The position numbers were made by a program, and so were the translations under genes. From Tabrizicola sp. (GTDB taxonomy: Bacteria; Pseudomonadota; Alphaproteobacteria; Rhodobacterales; Rhodobacteraceae): a DNA stretch of 64,000 bases. The notes beneath the pieces are model-generated. The model saw only the letters and a program-made list of their open reading frames with translations. It did not search any database and was not told the origin of the DNA. The stretch covers positions 62,001 to 126,000 of the forward strand of contig NZ_JAUXZE010000102.1 of NCBI RefSeq assembly GCF_030694085.1, read 5' to 3'. Of the stretch, positions 25,178-34,432 are shown one piece after another (within the stretch, counting starts at the first letter, position 1; every line of letters starts with the position of its first letter).

Positions 25178-25188
25178 TCGGGGGTAAG

Positions 25189-25265
25189 TGGTGGCGAGGG
25201 GGGGACTCGAACCCCCGACCCCGCGATTATGAGTCGCGTGCTCTAACCAGCTGAGCTACCTAGCC
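25189..25265 (-). tRNA. tRNA-Met (anticodon CAT, elongator type)
   Basis: 77 bases including an encoded CCA end. Reading the minus strand: acceptor GGCTAGG, D-arm TAGCTCAGCTGGTTAGAGC, anticodon arm CGCGA-CTCATAA-TCGCG with anticodon CAT, T-arm GGGGG-TTCGAGT-CCCCC, acceptor CCTCGCC, A73, CCA. The stem and GGGGTC variable region resemble elongator Met more than Ile2, but CAT tRNAs can be either. Base 4 (T) faces C69, the only acceptor mismatch; G at position 4 would pair perfectly. Confidence 0.93.
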
Positions 25266-25330
25266 ACTGCGGCGCGGATTAAGGGGGCGGCGGGCCAAGG
25301 TCAAGGGTGAATCGGCAGGCTTCCCGGCGA

Positions 25331-25407
25331 CACTCCTCGTTCGACTTCGTCTCCTTGTCGGTTAGGATCGCAGCGAAGAGCGACCGAAGGAAGCGATGAG
25401 CGGTCGG
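25331..25407 (+). repeat. Dispersed intergenic repeat (GCAGCGAAGAGCG type), copy 2
   Basis: CACTCCTCG, spacer, then GCAGCGAAGAGCGACCGAAG and GCGATGAGCGGTCGG, ending one base before the TAG of the hydantoinase gene. It matches 18920-18989. A piece of its spacer (ACGAGGAG/CGACTTCGTC) recurs near 36885-36903, next to the RidA stop. Confidence 0.6.
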
Positions 25408-25408
25408 C

Positions 25409-27409
25409 CTAATGCGCCACCCGTGGCCGTCCCGAGGCGGTCGCGGTGATGCGCGCCTCGATGAACATGGTCCGGCCCTCGATCTCGACCTCCTTCACCT
25501 CGCGGTCCACCGTTACCCGCAGATCCACCGCGCCCGCCTCTTTCGCGCGCGCCGACGCCTCGCCGACCAGAGCTGCCTCCAGCGCGGCCAACGCGGCCCC
25601 GGAGGAGGCAAAGCTTTGCAGACCGTCCGCCATATGCGCCACGAAGCGGCCCTCGGCGGGGGAGGAAACGGTGCCTGTCGCGCGTTGGCTGACCTGGCCC
25701 GCAACCGCGCCGATGGCGTTTGCCACCCCGGCGTGTTCGGGCAGGATCATCGGGCAATGCAGCCGTTCCCCGACCGCGCCGTAGTAGGACGGGGCCGAGG
25801 CGCCAAGGCCGATCACCGGGACCCCCAGCCTGACCGCGACCTCGACCACCCCGCGATGCTGCGCGAGCCCTTCGGTGGTCAGCCGGTGCCGGGCAAGCGT
25901 CTGCGGGTCCTCGCCCGCAAAGCCTTGATCCTCGCCAAACGCGGCTTCAAGGAGGCAGTCCACCGTCTGCTGCGTCAGCTGGTCGATCACCGCCTGCGCA
26001 AAGGCCTCTGGCCCGGTGGAAAAGCGGTCTCCCGCCCCGGTCCGCCGCTTGGCGATCAGCCGCAGGGTCTTCTCCGCCGCCGCGCCGTCCCAGTCGGCAA
26101 GTCGCCCCAGCACGTGGCTTGCGTCCGAGGGTGTCACACCTGAAATCATCACCAGTCCGCGCGCCACCAGCCGCTCCAGCGCCGCCACCTCCAGCCGCGA
26201 GGTCAGGGCGGCGACCATCGGCATTGGATGCGTGATCCGCTCCAGCACCGCCAGTTCGCGGGCGTTCAACCCGCCGCGCTGGCCCGACATCGGCACGACG
26301 AAACGCCCGTCCATCTCGCCCACCGCCTCGGATGACAGCCAGCGGTCCAGCGCGGCATGGACCATGGGTCCGTGATCCACCGCCAGCAAAGACACCGGCA
26401 TCAGGCGACGGGGGCCAAGGCGGAGGCCGCCCTTCAGCCCTTCGGTCACCAGATGCACCTCGCTGTCGCCGCCAAGGCCCGTGGTGCGCATCGCCACCGC
26501 CTCGACCATGGTGCGAAAGCCGCCGACGCGGGCGCCCTCGGGGTCGATCTCGGGCAGGCCGTCGCGCAGGAGGGCGACGTCGGTGGTCGTGCCGCCGATG
26601 TCCGAGACCAGCGCATCCGACGCCCCGGTCAGCCAGCGCGCGCCGACGATGCTGGCTGCGGGGCCAGAGAGGATCGTCTCGATCGGGCGTTCCCGCACCA
26701 TCGCGGCCGAGATGAGCGCGCCGTCGCCACGGACGACCATCAGCGGCGCGTCGATGCCCAGGGCGGCGAGATGCCGCTCGCAGGCAGCCACCAGCCGGTC
26801 GATCATCCCGATCAGCCGGGCATTCAGGACGGCGGTCAGGGCGCGCTTCGGGCCGTTGAGATTGGCGGACAACTCGTGCGAGCAGGTCACGGGGCGGCCG
26901 GTGACGCGGCGGATCAGGTCCCGCGCCGCGATCTCGTGCGCGGGGTTACGGGTGGCGAATTGCGCGGCGACGGCGAAGCCCGACACGTCGTCGCCCAGTT
27001 CGCGCACCATCAGTTCCAGCAGCGACAGGTCCAGGGCCGCGACCTCGGTCCCGGCATGGGTGTGGCCGCCCGGAAGCCGTATGACCGGGTCGCCCTTCAA
27101 CGCCTCGGTCAGGCCGCTGCGGCCAAGGTCGGCGTCGTCGAAGCCAAGGAAGACCAGCGCCACGCGGGCACCCTGGCCCTCGACCAGCGCGTTGGTGGCA
27201 AGGGTCGTGGACAGCGAGACCAGCGCCACGTCCGAGGCCATGACCCCGGCGGCGGCAATCGCCGCGTCGACGGCCTGGCCGATCCCCACGGCCAGATCGT
27301 GCCGGCTGGTCAGCGCCTTGGCCTTGCCAAGGACGACATTCGCCGCCTCGTCCAGGATTACCGCGTCGGTATAGGTGCCCCCGGTGTCGACACCCAGAAA
27401 ATAGGCCAT
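25409..27409 (-). CDS. Hydantoinase/oxoprolinase family protein (HyuA-like)
   Basis: 666 residues. The N-terminal acetate-kinase-like nucleotide fold starts FLGVDTGGTYTDAVILDE (residues 4-21); VSDIGGTTTDVALLRDGLPEIDPEGARVGG (split: DIGGTTTDVAL and GARVGG) in the middle and GLGASAPSYYGAVGERL near residue 550 are typical of the hydantoinase A domain. Members hydrolyse hydantoins, 5-oxoproline or related amides with ATP, or carboxylate ketones, usually with a HyuB partner. No hyuB lies beside it, so it may be a stand-alone form. Substrate unknown. Confidence 0.88.
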   Translation of the reverse strand: MAYFLGVDTGGTYTDAVILDEAANVVLGKAKALTSRHDLAVGIGQAVDAAIAAAGVMASDVALVSLSTTLATNALVEGQGARVALVFLGFDDADLGRSGLTEALKGDPVIRLPGGHTHAGTEVAALDLSLLELMVRELGDDVSGFAVAAQFATRNPAHEIAARDLIRRVTGRPVTCSHELSANLNGPKRALTAVLNARLIGMIDRLVAACERHLAALGIDAPLMVVRGDGALISAAMVRERPIETILSGPAASIVGARWLTGASDALVSDIGGTTTDVALLRDGLPEIDPEGARVGGFRTMVEAVAMRTTGLGGDSEVHLVTEGLKGGLRLGPRRLMPVSLLAVDHGPMVHAALDRWLSSEAVGEMDGRFVVPMSGQRGGLNARELAVLERITHPMPMVAALTSRLEVAALERLVARGLVMISGVTPSDASHVLGRLADWDGAAAEKTLRLIAKRRTGAGDRFSTGPEAFAQAVIDQLTQQTVDCLLEAAFGEDQGFAGEDPQTLARHRLTTEGLAQHRGVVEVAVRLGVPVIGLGASAPSYYGAVGERLHCPMILPEHAGVANAIGAVAGQVSQRATGTVSSPAEGRFVAHMADGLQSFASSGAALAALEAALVGEASARAKEAGAVDLRVTVDREVKEVEIEGRTMFIEARITATASGRPRVAH

Positions 27410-27482
27410 TTCCGTCCCTGATCCGCCTGTGCTTTCCGCCAGCTAGTGCAGGATCAGCCCGCTGTCAGCCCCGGAAGCGACA

Positions 27483-28730
27483 TCACGGTCGTCGCCTGCG
27501 CCGATGGGCGGGGGGCAGGTTCAGCATCGCCCGGTATTTCGCCACTGTCCGCCGCGCGATGGGCGCGCCGCCCTCGGCCAGCGCCGCGGCCAGCGCCTCG
27601 TCTGACAGGGGGGCATCTGGGTCTTCGTCGGCCACCAGTCTTGCCAGGCGGTCGCGCAGCGCCCCCGCGGCCGGGCCGCCCTCTCGCGGGGCCTTGGTGA
27701 ACAGCGCCCGCAGCCACCAGGTCCCGCGCGGGGTGTCGACCGCCGTGCCGGACACGACGCGGCTGATGGTGCTTTCGTGCAGGCCTAGCGTCTCGCCCAC
27801 CTCGGCCATCGTCATCGGGACCATCGCGCCCAGGCCTGCCTCCAGCGCCGCCGTCTGCCGGGTCAGGATGTCCTGCGCCACAGACAGAAGTGTGGCATTC
27901 CGCCCCTCGATCATCTTGATCAGCGCCCGCGCCTCGGCCCGCCCCTTCCCCCGTCCCTCGGCCACCGAGACCGAGGGCAGGGCAGAGCGGTTCAGCGAGA
28001 CGATCCAGCCCGAGGCCCCCTTCTCGGCGATCAGGTCGGGTTCACGCACCGGGGCGGCGTTGGCTTCGAACCCGGCGCCGGGCTTCGGGTCATAGCTGCG
28101 CAGCCGCCCGAAGGCCTGGCGCAAGTCGGCGGGGTCAAGGCCCGCCTCGCGCGCGATCCGGTCGATCTCGCCCTTGGCCAGCAGGTCCAGCCGGTCAAGG
28201 ATCGCGGTCATCGCCGGGTTGAGCTCGCCCGCCTCCTCGGCCTGAAGCCGCAGACATTCGGCGAGGTTGCGGGCGAAGAGGCCCGTTGGTTCGGCGCTCT
28301 CCTGCAATCGTCTCAGCACGGTCTCGACGGCCGGGATGCCTTGGCCCAGTTGCGCGGCGATCACAGCGACCGACCGTGCGATCCAGCCCGTCGGCTCCAG
28401 CGCCTCGGCCAGGGCGATGGCAATCCGCTGGTCGTCCGGGTCCAGCCGCAGCGCCTCGATCATCCCCAGGACGTGACTGACAAGGCTTGGCCCTGCCGCC
28501 GCCTGTTCGGGCCGCTCGGCATCGGACGCGAAGGCCGATTTCCAGCGCGGCAGCCAGTCCTGCACCTGCGGCTTTGCCAGAAGGATCTGCGGGTTTTCTG
28601 CCGCCTGTTCTTCCAGATAGCGGCTGAGCCCCGCGGCATCGGCGCGCAGGATGCGGATCGAGGTCGCAAGCCCCGTCGTCAGCGCCATGCGCTGCGTCTG
28701 CTGCACCGAGATGCGGTTGCGGGACTTCAT
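27483..28730 (-). CDS. rpoN: RNA polymerase sigma-54 factor
   Basis: 415 residues, shorter than E. coli RpoN (477) but normal for this bacterial group. Region I is at the N-terminus (QQTQRMALTTGLATSIRIL, then LEEQAAENPQI). The core-binding and helix-turn-helix part has MTMAEVGETLGLHESTISRVV near residue 310. The C-terminal RpoN box ARRTVAKYR reads the -24 promoter element. No nif, flagellar or enhancer-binding-protein genes are nearby, so this copy's regulon cannot be read from context. It follows imuB after 58 bases. Confidence 0.94.
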   Translation of the reverse strand: MKSRNRISVQQTQRMALTTGLATSIRILRADAAGLSRYLEEQAAENPQILLAKPQVQDWLPRWKSAFASDAERPEQAAAGPSLVSHVLGMIEALRLDPDDQRIAIALAEALEPTGWIARSVAVIAAQLGQGIPAVETVLRRLQESAEPTGLFARNLAECLRLQAEEAGELNPAMTAILDRLDLLAKGEIDRIAREAGLDPADLRQAFGRLRSYDPKPGAGFEANAAPVREPDLIAEKGASGWIVSLNRSALPSVSVAEGRGKGRAEARALIKMIEGRNATLLSVAQDILTRQTAALEAGLGAMVPMTMAEVGETLGLHESTISRVVSGTAVDTPRGTWWLRALFTKAPREGGPAAGALRDRLARLVADEDPDAPLSDEALAAALAEGGAPIARRTVAKYRAMLNLPPAHRRRRRP

Positions 28731-28788
28731 GCATGATGGTTCCCACGGATGGGCCGGTGTCGCAAGCGGCGAGCGGGCGCGCGCCCGT

Positions 28789-30465
28789 TCAGGTGAAGAC
28801 GCCCTCGCAATACCACTGGTCGGTCACCGCGCCGCCCTGGCCGTAGAACAGCCAGAGCCGTTCGCCCCCTTCCGTCTCGACCCGCCAATAGTCGCGGGTG
28901 CCGCCGCGCCAGTCGGGGTCCTCGAACCACCATTCGGGTTGCAGCCGTTCCGGCCCCGCCGCCATCCGCAGGGCGAAGTCGCGCCTGCGCCAGCGGAAGC
29001 GGGCGGGCAGGTCGCGGACCTCGGGTGCCTCGACGGGTTCGGGACGGAACATGACCAGGGGACGCGGGGCAGGGGGGGCGGGCCAGGGGCCGTCATGCGG
29101 CTGGCTCCAGGCCGCCATCAGAAGCTTCGCCGACTTGGCGGGGACATGGCTGTCGGCGGGATGGAGCCGCAGCACCGCCTCGGTCCCCAATCTTGCGCCA
29201 AGGCGGCCGATCAGGTCCTCCAGCGCCTGCACCGAGCCTGCGGGGACGCGGCCCGCATTGGCCAGCGCCTGCGCCGTCACCTCAAGCTGCCCCCGGTGCT
29301 GGACGGCGCTGACGGCTTCGGTGGCCAGCGCCTCGAGCCGCAGGCAGTCGATCCCGAAACCGGCGTCGATCTGGTCCAGCTTCAGGTGCAGAAGCGGGCG
29401 GATGCGGTCGGGGCTGTCGGCGGCGCGGGCCAGGCCCACCTCGACCGAAGCCACCCCGCCATCGGCGCGAAAGCCCTGGAACAGCACCCGCCGCGCCCCC
29501 CGGCCCTTGGCGCGCAGCTTGTCGCAGAAGGGCGGCAGCAGGCGGTCCAGTGCCGCCTCGATGTCCGTGCGCAACCCGATGGGGTCGGGCAGCGTCAGCC
29601 GCACGGCGAAATGCATCGGCGGGCGGGCGGGGCTGACGGGTTCGGGTTCCAGCCCCATCGCCTGATCCAGCCGCCGCAGCGTGTCGGCCCCGAAGCGCCG
29701 CGCCAGGGCCGCACGGGGCAGGCCCATGATGTCGCCCACCCGGCGCAGGCCCAGCCGCATCAGCCGGTCGACGACATCCCCGTCCAGCCGCAGCGCGGCG
29801 AGGGGCAGGCCGGACAAAGCCTCGTACAGCCGGCCGGGGGGCGAGATCACCGCCGCCTCGGCCCCGCGCGCGGTGACCGGACGGGGGGCACCGCCGCCGC
29901 GTTCCCAGCCCCGGCGCTTGACCGCGCGCGACCGTGTCGCCCGCGCCTCCTGGTCTATGGCATCGCCTGACCGCACCGTGCCAAGACCACCGCCCGCATA
30001 CCGCGCGAGGCCCCAGGCTGCCCCTGGCGTGTCGGCGATGGCCGCCCGCACTGTCAGCCCCAGACCCGCGCAATCCTCGGCCACCTGGGCCAGCACGCCC
30101 TCTTCCCCGCCATGCAGATGTGCGGCCCCCGTGAGGTCGATCAGCAACCCGGCAGGCGGTTCCTCGGCCACCCAGGGCGAGAAGCGCCCGGCCCAGCGGC
30201 GCAGTGTCAGACGGAAGCGCGCCTCGGCCAGGGGATCGGCGGGAACGGTCAGGAGCGCAGGACAGATCGCGGTCGCATCGCGCAGCGGCTGGCCCAGGGA
30301 CAGGCCTGCGCCCTCGGCCTCGACCGACAGCGAGGCCAGCACCTGTGCGCCATTCCGGTCCTCCACGACGGCCAGCGGCCCCGGGACCGCATCGGCCCTG
30401 AGCCGCATCACACGCTCCGCAGCAAGCCGCGGAAACCAAAGGGAAAGGATACGGCGCCCTGCCAT
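28789..30465 (-). CDS. imuB: DNA polymerase Y-family protein ImuB
   Basis: 558 residues. It starts RRILSLWFPRLAAERVMR and has the palm and little-finger layout of the Y family. LLIDLTGAAHLHGG stands where the catalytic palm acidic cluster normally lies; ImuB proteins lack some catalytic acids and act as the beta-clamp adaptor in ImuA-ImuB-DnaE2 mutagenesis. The C-terminal domain (about residues 430-558), with the repeated RFRWRRRDF and RDYWRVETEGGERLWLFY, is typical of ImuB. A perfect LexA box lies 14 bases upstream. Neither imuA nor dnaE2 adjoins it, unlike the usual cassette. Confidence 0.9.
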   Translation of the reverse strand: MAGRRILSLWFPRLAAERVMRLRADAVPGPLAVVEDRNGAQVLASLSVEAEGAGLSLGQPLRDATAICPALLTVPADPLAEARFRLTLRRWAGRFSPWVAEEPPAGLLIDLTGAAHLHGGEEGVLAQVAEDCAGLGLTVRAAIADTPGAAWGLARYAGGGLGTVRSGDAIDQEARATRSRAVKRRGWERGGGAPRPVTARGAEAAVISPPGRLYEALSGLPLAALRLDGDVVDRLMRLGLRRVGDIMGLPRAALARRFGADTLRRLDQAMGLEPEPVSPARPPMHFAVRLTLPDPIGLRTDIEAALDRLLPPFCDKLRAKGRGARRVLFQGFRADGGVASVEVGLARAADSPDRIRPLLHLKLDQIDAGFGIDCLRLEALATEAVSAVQHRGQLEVTAQALANAGRVPAGSVQALEDLIGRLGARLGTEAVLRLHPADSHVPAKSAKLLMAAWSQPHDGPWPAPPAPRPLVMFRPEPVEAPEVRDLPARFRWRRRDFALRMAAGPERLQPEWWFEDPDWRGGTRDYWRVETEGGERLWLFYGQGGAVTDQWYCEGVFT

Positions 30466-30478
30466 TTTTGACTCGGAT

Positions 30479-30493
30479 GTTCACTATCCGTTC
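30479..30493. promoter_or_regulatory. LexA (SOS) box of imuB
   Basis: GTTCACTATCCGTTC is an exact GTTC-N7-GTTC direct repeat, the LexA-binding site of alphaproteobacteria. It ends 14 bases upstream of the imuB ATG, so imuB should be induced by DNA damage. The cytochrome c' start is 139 bases away on the other strand and is less likely to be affected. Confidence 0.85.
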
Positions 30494-30631
30494 CAATGAT
30501 GTCACCCTGCCGCGATCCTGTCGAGTCTCACACCACCGCAGATGACAAGTGCGTGAGAGCAGAGCGCGGCGGCTACCGCGGCGGAATGCCGCGCCTATAG
30601 TGGCCCCGCTAGCCAACGAGGGAGCCAGTAT

Positions 30632-31075
30632 ATGAAGTTCGTGAAAGCCGCAGTAATCGGCGCACTCCTGACCGCAGGGGCCGCTTTTGCCGAAGGAGAC
30701 CGCACCGACCCGAACGCCATCGCGCGCTCGGCCCTGATGAAGGTGATCGGAAAGAACACCGGCATCCTCGGCGATATGGCCGGTGGCAAAGCCCCGCATG
30801 ACGCCGCCGCCGCCGAAGGCGCCAAGGCCGCGTTGATCGAGGCTGCTGCCAAGATCGAGGAAACCTTCAAGGAGCAGGGCGCAGCCGACCCGGCTTCGGA
30901 AGCCAAGCCGGAAATCTGGGCGAACTGGGACGAATTCCTTGCAGACGCGAAGGCGCTGGGGGATGCGGCGGGGGCGATGGATGTCGCTTCGGCTGAAACG
31001 ATCGGCGCCGGCATGGGCGCGCTGGGCGGGGCTTGCAAGGACTGCCACACCGACTTCCGCGTGATGAAGCAGTAA
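30632..31075 (+). CDS. cycP: Cytochrome c' (class II c-type cytochrome)
   Basis: 147 residues with a signal peptide (cleavage near AAFA-EG). The haem motif CKDCH is at residues 135-139, near the C-terminus as in class II four-helix cytochromes. The helical, alanine-rich sequence includes an N-terminal helix with an RSALMKVIGKNTG segment. Cytochrome c' binds NO and protects photosynthetic and denitrifying bacteria from nitrosative stress in the periplasm. It is a single-gene unit with its own strong terminator at 31101-31133. Confidence 0.93.
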   Translation: MKFVKAAVIGALLTAGAAFAEGDRTDPNAIARSALMKVIGKNTGILGDMAGGKAPHDAAAAEGAKAALIEAAAKIEETFKEQGAADPASEAKPEIWANWDEFLADAKALGDAAGAMDVASAETIGAGMGALGGACKDCHTDFRVMKQ

Positions 31076-31100
31076 CAGCCTGCTTCGGGCACCACGAAAG

Positions 31101-31133
31101 AAGGCCCCGGTCGCAACACCGGGGCCTTATTCT
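31101..31133 (+). terminator. Intrinsic terminator of cytochrome c' gene
   Basis: The arms AAGGCCCCGGT and ACCGGGGCCTT form a perfect 11-bp stem with a 6-base loop, followed by ATTCT. It starts 25 bases after the stop codon. The A-rich left flank could let it work for the convergent I78 operon too, whose last stop lies at 31132. Confidence 0.88.
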
Positions 31134-31398
31134 ATCCGCAAAACACGTTGAGGATGCGGTCCTGTCCGTCCACGGTCACGCGGAGGCGATCCGGGAATTC
31201 CTCCAGCGTCACGGTTCCGTCCGGGGTGGGGCGGTCGACCTTGAAATCCTCGGCCGGACGCTGCGCCTCGAGCGCCGAAAGCGGTTGCCCGACAAGCGAC
31301 TGGTACGCCTCGGCCCCGCAGTCGGAAAGGCCGCCCGACGTCACGCAGGCCGACAGCAGGCCGGGCACGAGGATGAGCCAGGCTCTTATCCGCACCAC
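31132..31398 (-). CDS. I78-type protease-inhibitor lipoprotein, copy 3 (divergent)
   Basis: 88 residues from a GTG start that overlaps the previous gene's stop by 13 bases. Lipobox LLSAC lies at about residues 14-18. The mature domain keeps CGAEAYQSLVGQPL, PDRLRVTVD and the terminal FCG, the landmarks of the I78 elastase-inhibitor family (AFUEI-like), but the central VT.DYRP segment is changed to VTLEEFP. It is the last of three coupled paralogues. Likely anchored in the outer or inner membrane facing the periplasm; target protease unknown. Confidence 0.8.
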   Translation of the reverse strand: MVRIRAWLILVPGLLSACVTSGGLSDCGAEAYQSLVGQPLSALEAQRPAEDFKVDRPTPDGTVTLEEFPDRLRVTVDGQDRILNVFCG

Positions 31399-31643
31399 AG
31401 CCGGGTGATCCGTCCGCCGGCGTCAATATCGATGTTCAGCCGGTCGGGGCGGTAATCCTCGGTCACCGCCGTGTCAGGGCCGATCAGCCGGGTTCCCGCC
31501 GGGAAGGTCATCGCCGCAAGGACCGCTTGGTCCCGGCCCACGAGGTCCTGCATCCCGGCCGCGCCGCAGGCGGTCGGTCCGGTGGTGTCCACGCAGGCTT
31601 GCAACCCAAGTGCCAGCAGCCCGGCAAGGGCCAGCTTATCCAC
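31386..31643 (-). CDS. I78-type protease-inhibitor lipoprotein, copy 2
   Basis: 85 residues from a GTG that overlaps the previous gene's stop by 8 bases. Lipobox LGLQAC, then CGAAGMQDLVGRDQAVL, TAVTEDYRPDRLNIDID and terminal LWCG. This is the closest of the three to the I78 consensus. The two conserved cysteines (after the lipid-bearing one) should form the family disulfide. It is translationally coupled to both neighbours. Confidence 0.85.
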   Translation of the reverse strand: MDKLALAGLLALGLQACVDTTGPTACGAAGMQDLVGRDQAVLAAMTFPAGTRLIGPDTAVTEDYRPDRLNIDIDAGGRITRLWCG

Positions 31644-31917
31644 AGGTCACGCGCTCGATCACGTCGCGGCGGTCCAGCCAGAAGTTCAGCCGGGTGGGGT
31701 TATAGTCCATCGTCACGGCCATGCCGTACTGGATCACCCGCACGTCCTGGCTGAAGCGCATGCCATCCAGGACCACGCCGGGCCGACCGACCAGATATTG
31801 CAGCCGGTCCGCGCCGCAGCTTGCCAGGTTATCGACGGGGGGCGTCGGCACTGGCTCCATCACGCAGGCAGACAGCAGAAGCGGAGCACAGAGCAGCAGG
31901 GAAAAGGCACGTTGCAT
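31636..31917 (-). CDS. I78-type protease-inhibitor lipoprotein, copy 1
   Basis: 93 residues from the ATG at 31917, preceded by GAGG; this is the only member of the trio with an ATG and a clear ribosome site, so it probably leads the transcript. Lipobox LLLSAC at residues 13-18, a proline linker, then CGADRLQYLVGRPGVVL, MAVTMDYNPTRLNFWLD and terminal VTCG. It is divergent from frmA across 93 bases. Paralogous to the next two genes. Confidence 0.85.
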   Translation of the reverse strand: MQRAFSLLLCAPLLLSACVMEPVPTPPVDNLASCGADRLQYLVGRPGVVLDGMRFSQDVRVIQYGMAVTMDYNPTRLNFWLDRRDVIERVTCG

Positions 31918-32010
31918 TGTCGTATCCTCATATGTCGGGATCGAATCCCGCATTGCTTTACGCACCAGATTGGCACAGGTTCCGGGAAATATTGAAGGAG
32001 GGAATACCAG

Positions 32011-33143
<1,133 letters not shown>

Positions 33144-33147
<4 letters not shown>

Positions 33148-33905
33148 TCACGGCACCGGCACATGTCGCCACGGCTCCGCCCGCGGGGCCGTGGAAACGG
33201 CGGCAGTTCCGGGTCCTTGGCTGGCTGGCGGGGTTCTGGCTCGTCTCGGACCTCGCCTATTACTTCGGCCTTCCGGCGCTGGGCGTCGGGACAGACTACA
33301 ACAGTCACCCGATGCCCATCGCCACCTTCTACCTCTTCTGGTCCGGCCTGGCCGCCATCGTGTTCTGGCCGCTTTACAGCCGCTGGAACGCCGATGCGGC
33401 CTTCCCCACCCTGCGCAACCGGATCGTTGCCGCGCTGATCTGGACCTCAACCTTCCTGGCTGTCCTTGCCTTCCTGCACTGGACCTTACCCGCCCTGCCG
33501 CAAGCCACCTGGCCCGCAGAGCTTGGCAAGGCGCCGGACCTTCTGATGGCCACACCCGCCTATTTCTTCCCCAAGACGATGGAGATCGTCTTCCAGCAGC
33601 TTCTGGTGCTGGCGATGATCGTCAGCCTTTCCATCGACGGGCTGCCCCTGCGCACCATCGCGCTTTTCGTGGCTCTGCTCTTTGGGGGGATGCACATCCT
33701 GCTGGCCTTCTCTGGTATCCCGCCGCGCGCGGTAATCATGTTCATCGCGGCCTCGACTGCGTTTGGCCTGATCCTGCCACGTCTGATCCTGAAAACCAGG
33801 TTCGGCCTCGCCGCCGCCTTCGCGCTTCACTGGACCTTCTACGCCGCCGTGCTGACCCAGGCGCGCATCTTTGGCCCCCATGTCACCCAGTCCGTCATTG
33901 GCTGA
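33144..33905 (+). CDS. Polytopic membrane protein, possibly CPBP-like
   Basis: 253 residues from a TTG at 33144 that overlaps the frmA stop (TTGA); the open frame continues upstream only inside frmA. About six or seven hydrophobic segments are visible. PKTMEIVFQQLL followed by FVALLFGGMHILLAFSG resembles the two motifs of CPBP intramembrane proteases (EExxxR and FxxxH), but the glutamate pair is incomplete. It may therefore be an inactive relative or unrelated. Coupling to frmA and to ybaK suggests one transcript; function unknown. Confidence 0.7.
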
Positions 33906-33908
33906 CCC

Positions 33909-34379
33909 ATGTCCTCCACTCCCGCCCTCCGTGCCTTGGCCTCGCTTGGGATCGACGTCACGCTCCATCCCTACACCTATGACCCCAAGGCCGAGGCGAC
34001 GGGTCTGCAGGCAGCCGACGCGCTGGGGATCGACCCCGCCCTGATGCTGAAGACGTTGATGGTCGAGGTTGACGGCAAACCCGCTTGCTGCATCATCCCA
34101 TCGGACCGGCAACTGTCGATGAAGAAGGTCGCCGCCGCCCTTGGGGGCAAGGCCGCCGCGATGATGCCCGCACCCAAGGCGGAGAAATTGACCGGCTACC
34201 ACGTCGGCGGCATCTCGCCCTTCGGCCAGAAGCGTGCCGTCCCCACAGTGATCGAGACCACTGCTGCCACCGCCCCCCGCGTCTGGATCAACGCCGGCCA
34301 GCGCGGGCTTCTTCTGTCACTCGCGCCCGAGGCCGCACTTCAGGCGCTGAATGTGAAGGCCCTGCCGCTGATCGTCTGA
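33909..34379 (+). CDS. ybaK: Cys-tRNA(Pro) deacylase, YbaK/EbsC family
   Basis: 156 residues, the normal length. It hydrolyses Cys-tRNA(Pro), and more slowly other misacylated tRNAs, in the cytoplasm. Landmarks are LMLKTLMVEVDGKPACCIIPSDRQLSMKKVA (split: LKTLMVEVDG and the catalytic-lysine region SMKKVAAALGGK), the glycine loop VGGISPFGQKR, and VIETTA. It starts 3 bases after the previous stop, in the apparent frmA operon. Confidence 0.92.
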   Translation: MSSTPALRALASLGIDVTLHPYTYDPKAEATGLQAADALGIDPALMLKTLMVEVDGKPACCIIPSDRQLSMKKVAAALGGKAAAMMPAPKAEKLTGYHVGGISPFGQKRAVPTVIETTAATAPRVWINAGQRGLLLSLAPEAALQALNVKALPLIV

Positions 34380-34432
34380 CTTGCCGGACAGCCTGCGCCC
34401 GCTATCCTCTTCCGCAGCCGTAAAGGGACCCC

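Noticed and set aside
28774..28787. Palindrome CGGGCGCGCGCCCG between imuB and rpoN as a terminator
   Set aside because: It has no loop bases beyond the palindrome centre and no T-tract on either side; it may be a chance GC palindrome.
31966..31990. Sigma-54 promoter upstream of frmA (TGGCACAGG...)
   Set aside because: The -24-like TGGCAC is present but the required GC-containing TTGCW element at -12 is absent at the correct spacing.
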